The notes: a model not told the origin generated them from the sequence alone. A stretch of 64,000 bases of DNA from Moraxella ovis (GCF_900453105.1 NZ_UGPW01000001.1:1-64000), one strand, 5' to 3'. Counted from the first letter of the stretch, positions 13,659 to 27,134 are shown. Made by a program: numbers and translations.

Positions 13659-15509
13659 ATGTCTTTATTTTCTTATTTTGAACGCAAGATTGACCCTTAT
13701 CCAAGCAGTCCCATGCCTGTGATGACTCGTGGTAAATTGTTGTCGTTCCTGTGGGCATGCACTGAGGGTGCGCGTGGTTGGATTTTTGTCCGTATTGTGC
13801 TGTCAGTACTGCTTGGGGTGTTTGGTTCGTTGCTCTTTGCCTGGGCGGGGGACGTGGTTGATTGGCTAACCATCTACACACCAAGCACGCTTTGGCAAGA
13901 AAAAGGACAGACCATCATGATGATTTTGGGTTTGTGCGTCTTGTCGATTTTTGCAGAATTTTTTGGTAATTTGATTCGCTTTCAAGTGCTTCAAGGCGTT
14001 CTGCCAATGCGACTTCGTTGGTGGTTCCATAAGCACATGCTGGGACAGTCGATGCAGTTTTATCATGATGAGTTTTCTGGGCGTGTCTCTGCTAAGGTCA
14101 TGCAAACGGCGCTGGGTGTACGTGATACGATCATGACGATGGCGGAGATGGTGTCTTTTGTGTCGGCATATCTTATTACCAGTGGCGTGATTTTGCTTGG
14201 ACTTGATTTTTGGTTATTTGTGCCATTTGGTCTGTGGCTAATTACGGTTGTAGTGGTGATGAAATTTTTCTTACCAAGACTTAGAAAAACCGCCAGTGAT
14301 CAAGCCGATGCTCGTGCACTGATGACAGGCCGTGTGACAGATGCTTATGCTAACATCAGTGCGGTGAAGCTGTTTAGTCACTCAAACCGTGAACTTGGCT
14401 ATGCCAAATCTGCCATGAGTGAATTCATGACGACCGTGCATGCACAGATGCGCTGGGTGTCGCTGTTGGGCACGACGACCGAGACCATCTCACTCATCAT
14501 GATCGTTGGTAGTACCGCGATTGGCGTGTATCTGTGGATGGCAGGCGAGGTTACTGTGGGTGCGATCGCCATTGCCTCGGGCATCGCGCTTAGATTAAAA
14601 GGCATGATTCAATGGATCATGTGGGAGATGGCAAGTTTATTTGAGCACATCGGCACAGTCCAAGATGGCATGAGTACGCTGACCACACAGCACGCCATCG
14701 TTGATGATGCGGATGCAACTGAGCTTGTCGTGACCGAAGGCAGTATTGTCTTTGATGATGTGTCTTTTAATTATGGTAAAGCAGATTCGCCAATCAAGCT
14801 GTTAGAGCAGTTTAATTTATCCATCAAAGCAGGCGAAAAAGTTGGTCTGGTTGGTCGAAGTGGTGCGGGTAAATCTACGCTTGTGAATCTACTGCTTAGA
14901 TTTTATGATGTTGATGGCGGTAAAATCCGTATCGATGGTCAGGACATTAAGCGCATAACTCAGAACTCTCTTCGCCAAAACATCGGCATGGTCACTCAAG
15001 ATACTGCGCTGCTACATCGTACCGTGCGTGAGAACATCGCTTATGGCAAGCCGAACGCCACAGATGAAGAGATCATCGCCGCTGCCAAAGCCGCACATGC
15101 GTGGGATTTTATTCAGACATTGCAGGATAAGCATGGTAATGTGGGACTTGATACGCAGGTGGGTGAGCGTGGTGTGAAGCTCTCAGGTGGTCAGCGTCAG
15201 CGTATCGCCATCGCGCGCGTCATGCTAAAAAATGCGCCAATTCTACTGCTTGATGAGGCAACTTCTGCACTAGACAGTGAAGTGGAATTCGCCATCACCC
15301 AAAGCCTAGATGACATGATGTCTGGTAAGACGGTCATCGCCATCGCACACCGTCTATCTACCATCGCAAGTCTTGACAAGCTTGTGGTCATGGACAAAGG
15401 TCAGATCATTGAGATCGGCAGCCATGATGAGCTCATCGTCAAAGGTGGCGTGTACGCGCACCTGTGGGCGAGACAGTCTGGCGGCTTCTTAGGTGAGATG
15501 GACGAATAA
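13659..15509 (+). CDS. ABC transporter, fused permease and ATP-binding protein (exporter type)
   Basis: This is a half-size ABC exporter of the MsbA/MdlB-like type, likely acting as a dimer in the inner membrane; the substrate cannot be read from sequence. The start at 13659 (MSLFSYFERKIDPYPSSP) was chosen because the longer frame upstream runs through the promoter. The N-terminal membrane domain has about six hydrophobic segments (about 35-330). The nucleotide-binding domain shows Walker A GRSGAGKST, signature LSGGQRQRIAIARV, Walker B ILLLDEATSALD and the H-loop IAHRLSTI. The product is 616 residues. It is flanked by terminators, so it is probably monocistronic. Confidence 0.9.
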   Translation: MSLFSYFERKIDPYPSSPMPVMTRGKLLSFLWACTEGARGWIFVRIVLSVLLGVFGSLLFAWAGDVVDWLTIYTPSTLWQEKGQTIMMILGLCVLSIFAEFFGNLIRFQVLQGVLPMRLRWWFHKHMLGQSMQFYHDEFSGRVSAKVMQTALGVRDTIMTMAEMVSFVSAYLITSGVILLGLDFWLFVPFGLWLITVVVVMKFFLPRLRKTASDQADARALMTGRVTDAYANISAVKLFSHSNRELGYAKSAMSEFMTTVHAQMRWVSLLGTTTETISLIMIVGSTAIGVYLWMAGEVTVGAIAIASGIALRLKGMIQWIMWEMASLFEHIGTVQDGMSTLTTQHAIVDDADATELVVTEGSIVFDDVSFNYGKADSPIKLLEQFNLSIKAGEKVGLVGRSGAGKSTLVNLLLRFYDVDGGKIRIDGQDIKRITQNSLRQNIGMVTQDTALLHRTVRENIAYGKPNATDEEIIAAAKAAHAWDFIQTLQDKHGNVGLDTQVGERGVKLSGGQRQRIAIARVMLKNAPILLLDEATSALDSEVEFAITQSLDDMMSGKTVIAIAHRLSTIASLDKLVVMDKGQIIEIGSHDELIVKGGVYAHLWARQSGGFLGEMDE

Positions 15510-15510
15510 C

Positions 15511-15542
15511 AAAAACCCCAAGTGATGAGCTTGGGGTTTTTA
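15511..15542. terminator. Terminator between the ABC gene and def
   Basis: AAAAACCCCAAG / CTTGGGGTTTTT stem with loop tgatgag. It is symmetric and probably works for both convergent genes. Confidence 0.85.
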
Positions 15543-15553
15543 TTTGGCGTGTT

Positions 15554-16066
15554 TTAGCCTTTTTTGGCGATGACTTTGCGCACTTTATCGCGAGCGCGGT
15601 CTTGCTTGAGACGTGATAGATAATCAACGAATACGATGCCTTTTAGGTGGTCTAATTCGTGCTGAATGCACACCGCCAAAAGACCATCCGCCTCCACACT
15701 AAAATCTTCCCCATTCTCATCTTTGGCCTCGATGCGCACGCGAGCAGGACGCTCCACGGTGTCATAGACCTCAGGAATGGACAGACAGCCTTCTTGGTAG
15801 GGTGCCAGCTCTTCGGTTAGTGGTGTTACCTTAGGATTGATATATACTTTAGGCTGTGGCTCTTCACCTTCTTTGGCTAGATCCATGACCACCACCTGAA
15901 CATGTCTGTCCACCTGGGTGGCAGCCAGCCCGATGCCACGAGCGTCGTACATGGTCTCGAACATGTCTTCGATGAGCGTTTTGATGGTGTTGTCAATCAC
16001 TTCCACTTCTTTGGCGACGGTGCGCAGGCGTGGATCTGGATAATGCAAAATTGGTAAAATTGCCAT
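15554..16066 (-). CDS. def: Peptide deformylase
   Basis: Def removes the formyl group from the N-terminal methionine of nascent proteins and is an essential metalloenzyme. The 170-residue product carries the three family motifs in order: [10 protein letters not shown] (motif 1), EGCLSIP with the metal-binding Cys (motif 2) and QHELDHLKG with the two His ligands and the catalytic Glu (motif 3). The N-terminus [21 protein letters not shown] is typical. It stands alone without fmt next to it. The divergent neighbour is hisB. Confidence 0.96.
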   Translation of the reverse strand: MAILPILHYPDPRLRTVAKEVEVIDNTIKTLIEDMFETMYDARGIGLAATQVDRHVQVVVMDLAKEGEEPQPKVYINPKVTPLTEELAPYQEGCLSIPEVYDTVERPARVRIEAKDENGEDFSVEADGLLAVCIQHELDHLKGIVFVDYLSRLKQDRARDKVRKVIAKKG

Positions 16067-16239
16067 AAATTTCTCATAATTTTGTTAAATTTATCACCAT
16101 TATAATTCAAAGCCCTTTTAATGGCAAAATTTATGCAAAATAGGGCGGCTTTTTGCCAAAATTTCCCCAAAAGCAACCAAATTTTGTGTAAAATGGTGTT
16201 TTTGTCTTTGAATCGCTGCGCTAAACCCAAGGAGAAGCC

Positions 16240-16836
16240 ATGACCGCCCCACGTATCGCACAGATTAGCCGAAATACTGCCGAGACACAGATTTTTGTTT
16301 CTATTAATATTGATGGCACTGGCATCAGCAAGCTTGACACAGGCGTGCCATTTTTGGATCATATGCTTGATCAGATTACACGTCATGGACTGTTCGACCT
16401 TGAGATCAAATGTACGGGCGATACGTACATTGATGATCATCACAGTGTTGAAGATGTTGGTATTGCGCTTGGTCAGGCGCTAAAGATTGCACTTGGCGAC
16501 AAAAAAGGCATCCGCCGTTATGGGCATTTTTATGCGCCGCTTGATGAGAGCCTAAGCCGTGTGGTGGTGGACATCTCAGGTCGCCCAAGCCTTCACATGG
16601 ACGTGCCATTTACGCGCGCATATGTGGGTAAGCTTGATGTGGATTTGTTCAGCGAATTCTTTTATGGACTGGTGAATAATGCTGCCATCACGCTGCACAT
16701 CGACAACCTAAAAGGCAAAAACAGCCACCATCAGATTGAGAGTGTATTTAAGGCGTTGGCGCGTGCACTGCGTATGGCGTGTGAGATCGATGAGCGCGCA
16801 GGCGGTGTGCTACCATCGACGAAGAATGTACTATAA
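16240..16836 (+). CDS. hisB: Imidazoleglycerol-phosphate dehydratase
   Basis: HisB (here a monofunctional dehydratase) converts imidazole glycerol phosphate to imidazole acetol phosphate in histidine synthesis. The 198-residue protein has the family motifs [35 protein letters not shown] and the C-terminal [21 protein letters not shown], with the His-rich metal sites. It lacks the N-terminal phosphatase domain of the bifunctional enterobacterial enzyme. hisH begins 15 bp downstream, so they form a small operon. An AAGGAGAAGCC ribosome site precedes the ATG. Confidence 0.96.
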   Translation: MTAPRIAQISRNTAETQIFVSINIDGTGISKLDTGVPFLDHMLDQITRHGLFDLEIKCTGDTYIDDHHSVEDVGIALGQALKIALGDKKGIRRYGHFYAPLDESLSRVVVDISGRPSLHMDVPFTRAYVGKLDVDLFSEFFYGLVNNAAITLHIDNLKGKNSHHQIESVFKALARALRMACEIDERAGGVLPSTKNVL

Positions 16837-16851
16837 GGTTTTGATTGTATT

Positions 16852-17490
16852 ATGAAAATTGCATTATTGGATTATGGCGTCGGCAATTTATATTCTGTCG
16901 CCAATGCCCTAAAAACCGTCGGTGCTGACGTCATCATCACCAATGAGCCTGATAAAGTCGCTGCTGCTGACAAGGTGCTGCTGCCAGGTGTTGGCGCGAT
17001 CGGTGATGCGATGCACCACATGAGAGCGGCAGGCGTGGATGTCGCTGTCAAGCAAGCCTTGAAGGACAAGCCTGTGATGGCAATCTGTGTTGGCATGCAG
17101 GCGATGTTCGACTATTCTACCGAAGGTGGTCGAGTAGAATGTTTGGGCGAGATTGCAGGTGGTGTAGAGCGTTTCGATGAATCTTGGGTAGATAATAATC
17201 AGCCCATCAAGATTCCGCATGTTGGTTGGAACGTGGTGAAGACTGACACCGATCATATGCTATGGCAGGGCTGCGCGAATAAGCATTTTTATTTTACCCA
17301 CAGCTATTACTGCAAGCCCGACATGACAGATGCGCGCAATGACGGCATCATCGTGGCGACGTGTGATTATGGCGTGGAGTTCTGTGCGAGCGTCATTAAG
17401 GATAATCTGTTCATCACTCAGTTCCATCCTGAAAAAAGCCATGAAGCAGGATTGCAATTACTATCTAATTTTGTCAATTGGCAAATCTAA
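16852..17490 (+). CDS. hisH: Imidazole glycerol phosphate synthase, glutaminase subunit
   Basis: HisH hydrolyses glutamine and channels ammonia to HisF, making IGP and AICAR in histidine biosynthesis. The 212-residue class I amidotransferase starts MKIALLDYGVGNLYSVANAL. It has the nucleophile loop PVMAICVGMQAMFDYS with the catalytic Cys and the C-terminal TQFHPEKSHEAGLQLL with the His-Glu pair. It is co-transcribed with hisB. hisA and hisF are not adjacent in this window. A parS site and a terminator follow directly. Confidence 0.95.
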   Translation: MKIALLDYGVGNLYSVANALKTVGADVIITNEPDKVAAADKVLLPGVGAIGDAMHHMRAAGVDVAVKQALKDKPVMAICVGMQAMFDYSTEGGRVECLGEIAGGVERFDESWVDNNQPIKIPHVGWNVVKTDTDHMLWQGCANKHFYFTHSYYCKPDMTDARNDGIIVATCDYGVEFCASVIKDNLFITQFHPEKSHEAGLQLLSNFVNWQI

Positions 17491-17508
17491 TCCATCTTTG
17501 ATGTATTA

Positions 17509-17524
17509 TGTTCCACGTGAAACA
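17509..17524. promoter_or_regulatory. parS: parS ParB-binding site after hisH
   Basis: TGTTCCACGTGAAACA is a full match to the parS consensus. It lies in the hisH-fabF gap, immediately before the shared terminator. Confidence 0.9.
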
Positions 17525-17555
17525 AAAAAGCACGCTTATCAAAGCGTGCTTTTTA
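17525..17555. terminator. Bidirectional terminator between hisH and fabF
   Basis: AAAAAGCACGCTT / AAGCGTGCTTTTT stem with a short loop. It suits both convergent genes. Confidence 0.88.
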
Positions 17556-17566
17556 ATGGGATTGGT

Positions 17567-18871
17567 TTAGTCTTGCCAACGACCAAATACCAAGCTGCCA
17601 TTCGTACCACCAAAGCCAAAGCTGTTCGAGATGGCATAATTAACATTATCCACCTTACGAGCGGTATGAGCGATGTAGTCTAGCGTGCAACGCTCATCAG
17701 GGTTGTCTAGGTTGATGGTTGGGGGCAGCGTTTGGTTCTGTAGAGCGAGCACAGTGAAGATCGCTTCGATCGCTCCCGCTGCGCCCAGTAGGTGACCTGT
17801 CATTGACTTGGTTGAGCTCACCAGAATGTCATCACCGAATAAACTCTGAATCGCACAGCTCTCGGCGACATCGCCTGCTGGTGTGCTTGTGCCATGTGCG
17901 TTGACGTAGCCGACTTGGTCGGCATCTAGACCTGCATCACGTAGCGCATTTTGTATCGCGCGGCGCGCACCTTCACCATCTTCTGGCGGGGCAGTGATGT
18001 GACTTGCGTCATCGCTCATGCCAAATCCTACCAATTCAGCCAAGATGGTTGCGCCACGAGCTTTGGCGTGAGCTAAGCTTTCAAGCACTAGAGCGCCAGC
18101 GCCATCACCCAGAACGAAGCCGTCACGATCTGTATCGAAGGGTCGGCTTGCACGTGTGGGTTCATCATTACGTGTCGATAGGGCATGCATCGCGCCAAAG
18201 CCTGACATGCCCAGCGGTGTAGACGCTTTCTCGCTACCTCCGACTAGTACCGCATCCAAGTCGCCATAAGCGATGAGTCGAGCACCAAGTCCGATGGCGT
18301 GAGTCGATGTGGTGCAGGCTGTGGCTGTGGCTAGGTTTGCGCCTTTTAAACCGTGACGGATGGCGATTAGACCTGCAGGCATGTTCACGATGGCGCCTGG
18401 GATGATGAACGGCGAGACTTTCTTTGCGCCATGGGCTTTTAGGGTGTCTCGACTGCTCTCAATGGTTCCGATGCCGCCAATGCCTGAACCCATCACCACG
18501 CCAAATCGTTCACCATCAATATTAATCGGCAAACTGTCGCCTTTGATGTCATCAATCAGACCTGCGTGATGTAGAGCTTGTGCGGCTGCCACTTGCGCAT
18601 AATGTATGAATTCATCATAGCGACGAACTTCTTTTGGGTTTAGGTAGTTTTTGGCATCGAAATCTTTAACAAGACCTGCGATTTGTGAGCGAAATTCAGC
18701 TACATCAATGTCATTACCAAAACTCTCAATCTTGGTAATGCCGCTTTTGCCATTGGTTAAATTCTCCCAAATGGTTGCAAGGTCGTTACCTACAGGTGTG
18801 ATGGCGCCCATGCCTGTAATGACAACGCGTTCATGGTCTGGTCTTTGATGGTGAATGGGTTTTTGAGTCAT
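17567..18871 (-). CDS. fabF: Beta-ketoacyl-ACP synthase II
   Basis: FabF condenses malonyl-ACP with acyl-ACP in fatty-acid chain elongation. The chosen start at 18871 gives 434 residues beginning MTQKPIHHQRPDHERVVITG; the open frame extends 10 codons further. The thiolase-fold Cys-His-His triad is visible: ATACTTSTHAIG (nucleophile Cys), NAHGTSTPAGD and SMTGHLLGAAGAIEA. The C-terminus SNSFGFGGTNGSLVFGR is characteristic. No acpP or fabG is adjacent. FabB and FabF are close relatives, but the SMTGHLLGAAG and GFGGTN text supports FabF. Confidence 0.9.
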   Translation of the reverse strand: MTQKPIHHQRPDHERVVITGMGAITPVGNDLATIWENLTNGKSGITKIESFGNDIDVAEFRSQIAGLVKDFDAKNYLNPKEVRRYDEFIHYAQVAAAQALHHAGLIDDIKGDSLPINIDGERFGVVMGSGIGGIGTIESSRDTLKAHGAKKVSPFIIPGAIVNMPAGLIAIRHGLKGANLATATACTTSTHAIGLGARLIAYGDLDAVLVGGSEKASTPLGMSGFGAMHALSTRNDEPTRASRPFDTDRDGFVLGDGAGALVLESLAHAKARGATILAELVGFGMSDDASHITAPPEDGEGARRAIQNALRDAGLDADQVGYVNAHGTSTPAGDVAESCAIQSLFGDDILVSSTKSMTGHLLGAAGAIEAIFTVLALQNQTLPPTINLDNPDERCTLDYIAHTARKVDNVNYAISNSFGFGGTNGSLVFGRWQD

Positions 18872-18902
18872 GGTATCATCCGTCAATTTGTGCGAGCGCA
18901 CA

Positions 18903-19133
18903 TTTATTTTTTGTTACAAATTAAGCTATCTTAACATGATTTTTTCAGGATGAAAAGTTCACAACTGTATTTTTCTTGATTTGTGTTGCTTTGCCTGCCA
19001 GCTATGGCGATTATGTATATTTTATAAACACAAAATATATAATTTACCACTTGCGCTTACTATGATTTTTGCTTATGATTAATTTATAACATATCATAAA
19101 TTTTTAACTTTGTTTTATTTTTGGAGATTTCCC
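18903..19133. other. Intergenic region between fabF and the MliC-like lipoprotein gene
   Basis: About 230-260 bp of AT-rich sequence between divergent genes. It should carry both promoters. Several TATAAT-like hexamers occur, but none has a convincing -35 partner. Confidence 0.4.
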
Positions 19134-19496
19134 ATGAAAATCATGATGCCAGTAATTTCAGTTATTGCTTTGGCATTGGCAGGTTGTACCACTAATAATG
19201 TCAGCGATGTTAAAGTATCGACTTCAAGCACTTATCAAGTACATTCTTCGAACTTCATCTGTGCAAATGGCATGACGCCAAAGCTGACTTATATTAATGA
19301 CAACCAAGCCCAGTTGACGTTAGAAGGCACAACCACGACGCTGACGCTAGATACTTCTGGATCAGGCGAGCGCTATGTTTCACAAAATGGCATCTTCGGC
19401 TATGGTGGTGAATGGCATCAAAAAGGCGATGTAGCGGCATTCGCTTATAAGAATATTCACGGTGTCCCTGCCGAAGTATCTTGTGAAGCTGAATAA
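19134..19496 (+). CDS. MliC-like C-type lysozyme inhibitor lipoprotein
   Basis: Proteins of this family bind C-type lysozyme in the periplasm and protect peptidoglycan. The ATG at 19134 follows TTGGAGA; an upstream start at 19110 adds eight residues and spoils the signal peptide. The 120-residue product has a lipoprotein signal with lipobox LALAGC (acylated Cys18). It then shows the MliC pattern: FICANG, a beta-rich core, the SGSGERYVS loop and the GEWHQKGDVAAFAY strand ending with a Cys near the C-terminus. Family membership is inferred from this pattern. A terminator follows. Confidence 0.82.
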   Translation: MKIMMPVISVIALALAGCTTNNVSDVKVSTSSTYQVHSSNFICANGMTPKLTYINDNQAQLTLEGTTTTLTLDTSGSGERYVSQNGIFGYGGEWHQKGDVAAFAYKNIHGVPAEVSCEAE

Positions 19497-19507
19497 TTTA
19501 TTTCAAT

Positions 19508-19538
19508 AAAAAAACCGCATTGATTTGCGGTTTTTTGT
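19508..19538. terminator. Terminator after the MliC-like gene
   Basis: AAAAAACCGCA / TGCGGTTTTTT stem between convergent genes. Confidence 0.85.
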
Positions 19539-19550
19539 GGGCGGATTTAT

Positions 19551-20759
19551 TTAAGGAAAGCACACCTGCCCTAGTACGACGGATCTATCCGCCCCTGTAA
19601 CGCTTGGTAAGTTACCTACTTGTGATAGCATGGTCTGACGAGCAAGCCAAGCAAAAGCCAAGCTCTCTACTAATGTCGGCGGGAAACCAAGTGCGTCAGT
19701 TGATTGAACTTGCCAAGCAGGCAGATGATGTGACAGACGCGTCATGAGGTAGTCATTTAACGCGCCGCCACCGCAGACGAATAATTCACCGTCATCGGCT
19801 GAGACTTGAGTTAATGCATCAGCGACGCTTACAGCAGTCAGATCGATCAGAGTCGCCTGCACATCTTGTGGTGTGTAGTCACTGCCATGCTGTGCATCGA
19901 ACTTAGCTAATTCTGCATCCAGCCATTCTAAGTTAAACTCTTCACGCCCCGTGCTTTTTGGGTAAGGTTTTTTGAAGAAAGGGTGGCTTAACAGCTGCTC
20001 TAATAAAGATGTGATGATTTTCCCAGACTTAGCCCAATCGCCATCTTTGTCAAAATCAGCACCGGTGTGGCGTTTAGTCCAGCCATCTAGCAGAAGATTA
20101 GCACAGCCTGTGTCAAAACCAATGACCTCGCGTTCGCCATCAGATAATAATGTGATGTTGGCGATACCGCCCAGATTCAGGACGGCTTTGGTGAGTTTGT
20201 CATCAAAATCATTAAAAATCGCCTCATGAAAAGCGGGGGCAAGTGGTGCACCTTGACCACCAACCGCCATGTCACGACGACGAAAATCACTGACGACAGC
20301 GATGCCGGTGCGTTCAGTCAATACGTTTGGGTCAAGCAATTGGAGGCTAAAATGCCATTTTGGGCGATGACGCACCGTTTGTCCATGACAACCAATCGCA
20401 CAGACGCTCTCGGTCTCTACTTTTGCCTTATGAAGCAGCTCCAGCACCACAGATGCCGCCAACTCACCATAAAACACACTCGCCCAGCCAAATACATCAA
20501 GCTCGCCTTCAAAAGCAAGACAATTTTTCTGAATGTAGTCGCTCACACCATTAGGTACAGTAAGAGCCAGTAGGGCGGCTTTTAGGTCGTCAGGAAAACG
20601 AACGCTATGGCTTTCAATGACCACAGGACGCTCATCATCGAATCGACACAAGACCGCATCCAAAGCATCTAAGCTTGTGCCGCTCATCATGCCGATGAAA
20701 TAAGGCTGATTGTCTATGTTTGCCCAGTCTAAGGATTTGTGTTGTAAAAACTCGTTCAT
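19551..20759 (-). CDS. anmK: Anhydro-N-acetylmuramic acid kinase
   Basis: AnmK opens and phosphorylates 1,6-anhydro-MurNAc released during cell-wall turnover, giving MurNAc-6-phosphate for recycling. The chosen start (20759, MNEFLQHKSL; MM doublet at 20762) gives 402 residues, somewhat longer than the usual 370 or so. Motifs are PYFIGMMSGTSLDALDAVL near the N-terminus, IGCHGQTVRH, GGQGAPLAPAFHEAIF, LNLGGIANITLL and FVCGGGALN. The frame remains open to 20846, so the start is uncertain. It lies between two genes for lysozyme-inhibitor-like proteins. Confidence 0.93.
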   Translation of the reverse strand: MNEFLQHKSLDWANIDNQPYFIGMMSGTSLDALDAVLCRFDDERPVVIESHSVRFPDDLKAALLALTVPNGVSDYIQKNCLAFEGELDVFGWASVFYGELAASVVLELLHKAKVETESVCAIGCHGQTVRHRPKWHFSLQLLDPNVLTERTGIAVVSDFRRRDMAVGGQGAPLAPAFHEAIFNDFDDKLTKAVLNLGGIANITLLSDGEREVIGFDTGCANLLLDGWTKRHTGADFDKDGDWAKSGKIITSLLEQLLSHPFFKKPYPKSTGREEFNLEWLDAELAKFDAQHGSDYTPQDVQATLIDLTAVSVADALTQVSADDGELFVCGGGALNDYLMTRLSHHLPAWQVQSTDALGFPPTLVESLAFAWLARQTMLSQVGNLPSVTGADRSVVLGQVCFP

Positions 20760-20991
20760 CATGATTTGCCATCGCAAAAAGTCAAAGCATAGCAAATTTT
20801 CCAAGAAATTGTAATCATCGTCGTAAAATGTAATGATTTTTTGCAAAAAAGGGATTTTTGGGGTCCAATATTGCTTGGCAGCAATAAATTTTAACCATAT
20901 TGTGCTACAAACCCTCGCTTTTTAGACCTATAATTTCATCATGGAGCAGTAAGGCTCCATATTCTGTGTATTGTCACTATAAGGAACAATA

Positions 20992-21408
20992 ATGAAAGCT
21001 CTAAAAACAATCGCCCCAGTTCTTGCCCTTGGTTTGGCTTTTGCAGGTACTGCACACGCACAAACGATGGACGCTCGTCAAGCCGATGCGACAGCAACCA
21101 AAGTTCGCCAAGTAACTTACCAATGCAACGCAGGTGGCAGAGTTACGGTTAATTTCGGCTTTAATAAGCACAATCTGCCAACTTTCGCCGAAGCTCGTTT
21201 GGGCGGTAAGACTCGATTCTTGCCAATCAATTTAGCAGAGTCAGACAGCATGGACACCAACTTTGGCGATGAGAACAGCTGGAACATCAGCACCGATGCT
21301 TTGACATTGAGCAACTACCACAAGTCTAGCTTGATGGTACAAGACTCAGACGCAAACATCGCTTATAAAAATTGCCGAGTCGTCAGCACTAAGAGAATCA
21401 AAGGCTGA
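20992..21408 (+). CDS. Adhesin complex protein (ACP)-like secreted protein
   Basis: The 138-residue product has a Sec signal peptide (MKALKTIAPVLALGLAFAGTAHA, cleavage after AHA). The mature part, VTYQCNAGGRVTVNFGFNK followed by LPINLAESDSMDTNFG, MVQDSDANIAYKNC and paired cysteines, resembles from memory the neisserial adhesin complex protein, a surface-exposed MliC-fold lysozyme inhibitor. The gene has an AAGGAAC ribosome site and a TATAAT near 20931. Function here is inferred from family resemblance only. It lies divergent from anmK, near the MliC-like lipoprotein gene. Confidence 0.75.
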   Translation: MKALKTIAPVLALGLAFAGTAHAQTMDARQADATATKVRQVTYQCNAGGRVTVNFGFNKHNLPTFAEARLGGKTRFLPINLAESDSMDTNFGDENSWNISTDALTLSNYHKSSLMVQDSDANIAYKNCRVVSTKRIKG

Positions 21409-21527
21409 CAGTCAAAAGCTGATGTTGATTCTACAAAAAACAGCCCACACCTGGGCTGTTCCCCCCTAAAAAACCCCATAAAAACCAACCACTTACAAAC
21501 TTTCTACCACATTCTTAAAAAAATCTC
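21409..21527. other. Gap between the ACP-like gene and the rRNA promoters
   Basis: It holds a hairpin AACAGCCCA / TGGGCTGTT at about 21437-21459. This is followed by C residues, not T residues, on the plus strand, so it is a weak plus-strand terminator at best. The A run on its left gives the T tail only on the minus strand. No gene is seen. Confidence 0.5.
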
Positions 21528-21555
21528 TTTACAAACCCCAAAAACAGCGTATAAT
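21528..21555 (+). promoter_or_regulatory. rRNA operon promoter P1
   Basis: TTTACA and TATAAT are separated by 16 bp. The motif ACAGCGTATAATAC is repeated in P2, showing a duplicated promoter arrangement. Confidence 0.82.
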
Positions 21556-21671
21556 ACCCACCACTCAAGCACAGCAAGTCATAAAAAACTTGTTTAAATT
21601 CAATAAGTTAAAAAATTTGAGACGAAAATTAACAAATCTCAAAAAAACTTTAAAAATTTTGAAAAAAAAGC

Positions 21672-21699
21672 TTGACACCAAGTAAAAACAGCGTATAAT
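21672..21699 (+). promoter_or_regulatory. rRNA operon promoter P2
   Basis: A perfect TTGACA and a perfect TATAAT are separated by 16 bp, about 275 bp before the 16S gene. A TTTAAAAATTTT AT-rich upstream block could act as an UP element. Confidence 0.88.
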
Positions 21700-21748
21700 A
21701 CGCACTCATTCGCTGGACGACAGACGAATACACTATTTAAAATCCAAA

Positions 21749-21764
21749 CTAAAGAACAACTTGT
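21749..21764 (+). other. 5' arm of the 16S rRNA processing stem
   Basis: The 16 bases CTAAAGAACAACTTGT are perfectly complementary to 23534-23549, downstream of 16S. The two arms should pair into the long stem that RNase III cuts to release pre-16S rRNA. Confidence 0.75.
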
Positions 21765-21973
21765 GTGGATTTTTGTCAATACAAGATAATTCAATAAATA
21801 ATATATAAATATTCATTTATTAGTTATTAAGACAAAAATACTCAAAGTTAATTCATTTACACGATGAGCTGATACTTTAATTAGTATCAAATTTTGCTAG
21901 TAATATAATAAATGAGCCAAGTCCTAACTTATCTTAGTTTACTAAGATACTTAATAGGCATCTTAAAAAGATT

Positions 21974-23503
<1,530 letters not shown>

Positions 23504-23533
23504 ACGATATTATCTGATTGGCAAGAATTCACA

Positions 23534-23549
23534 ACAAGTTGTTCTTTAG
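23534..23549 (+). other. 3' arm of the 16S processing stem, overlapping a boxA-like motif
   Basis: ACAAGTTGTTCTTTAG is the exact complement of 21749-21764. The TTGTTCTTTAGTAA text also resembles the boxA antitermination signal. Confidence 0.65.
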
Positions 23550-23564
23550 TAAGATGTTTAAAAC

Positions 23565-23641
23565 GGGTCTATAGCTCAGTTGGTTAGAGCACCGTGTTGA
23601 TAACGCGGGGGTCATAAGTTCAAGTCTTATTAGACCCACCA
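23565..23641 (+). tRNA. tRNA-Ile (anticodon GAT)
   Basis: A 77-base cloverleaf. Acceptor arms are GGGTCTA / TAGACCC, the D-loop is AGCTCAGTTGGTTAGAGC, the anticodon loop is TTGATAA (GAU), and the T-arm contains GTTCAAGTC. The CCA end is encoded. It lies in the 16S-23S spacer, as is usual. Confidence 0.97.
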
Positions 23642-23650
23642 TTAACAAAT

Positions 23651-23726
23651 GGGGTTATAGCTCAGTTGGTAGAGCGCCTGCCTTGCACGCAGGAGGTCAG
23701 GAGTTCGACTCTCCTTAACTCCACCA
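23651..23726 (+). tRNA. tRNA-Ala (anticodon TGC)
   Basis: A 76-base cloverleaf. The acceptor arms are GGGGTTA / TAACTCC, which pair with a G-U wobble. The anticodon loop is CTTGCAC (UGC), and the T-arm is GAGTTCGACTCTC. CCA is encoded. Nine bases separate it from tRNA-Ile. Confidence 0.97.
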
Positions 23727-23959
23727 TTATTAAACATCAAAAGCATACATAAGCAATTTAAATAAGATTTCTTATTTATGCTTTAACTTTATAAACTGAC
23801 GAAGTTTATATCACTATTTAACAACGTATATATGAGTCTGGGTTAATTATTTATTTCCAACAAAATAATTAACCAAAGTAAAGAGAACTGAATCAAGCGT
23901 AAACATAGGTAAATCGTTACACATTACCCTTATGACACCAAGACTACTTGGGGTTGTAT
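23727..23959. other. tRNA-Ala to 23S spacer with the 23S processing stem
   Basis: AT-rich spacer without genes. Its last bases, ACTTGGGGTTGTATGG, together with the 23S 5' end, are complementary (with one bulge) to the sequence after 23S at about 26811-26832. This forms the 23S precursor stem. Confidence 0.6.
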
Positions 23960-26816
<2,857 letters not shown>

Positions 26817-26979
26817 TACAACACCCAAGTGGTTTAGTATGAGATAAGTGTAAAGATTTTACCTAACAAGCTTGAATCAATCTTGAATAACTTAACTTAA
26901 AAAGTTAAAACTTTAAAAATTAAAATTTAAAGTAAAAAATAAAACAACAGACTCATAAATAGCGTTGTTATCCTTTTAC

Positions 26980-27092
26980 GCTGACGACAATAGCAAGATG
27001 GAACCACCTGATCCCTTCCCGAACTCAGAAGTGAAACGTCTTAGCGCCGATGGTAGTGTGGTTCGCCCATGTGAGAGTAGGTCATCGTCAGC
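26980..27092 (+). rRNA. rrf: 5S ribosomal RNA
   Basis: GCTGACGAC at the start pairs with GTCATCGTCAGC at the end. Inside are GAACCACCTGATCCC and CCGAACTCAGAAGTGAAACG, the hallmark 5S text. About 113 bases. It closes the rrn operon. Confidence 0.96.
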
Positions 27093-27102
27093 ATCTTATT
27101 TG

Positions 27103-27134
27103 AGCCCCCTTGCAGGAATGTGAGGGGGTTTTTA
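27103..27134 (+). terminator. rrn operon terminator
   Basis: The stem AGCCCCCTT / GAGGGGGTT is followed by TTTTT directly after 5S. Confidence 0.85.

Noticed and set aside
21433-21465. Hairpin AACAGCCCA/TGGGCTGTT after the ACP-like gene as a strong terminator
   Set aside because: On the plus strand it is followed by CCCCCC instead of T residues, so it is at best a weak terminator for this gene.
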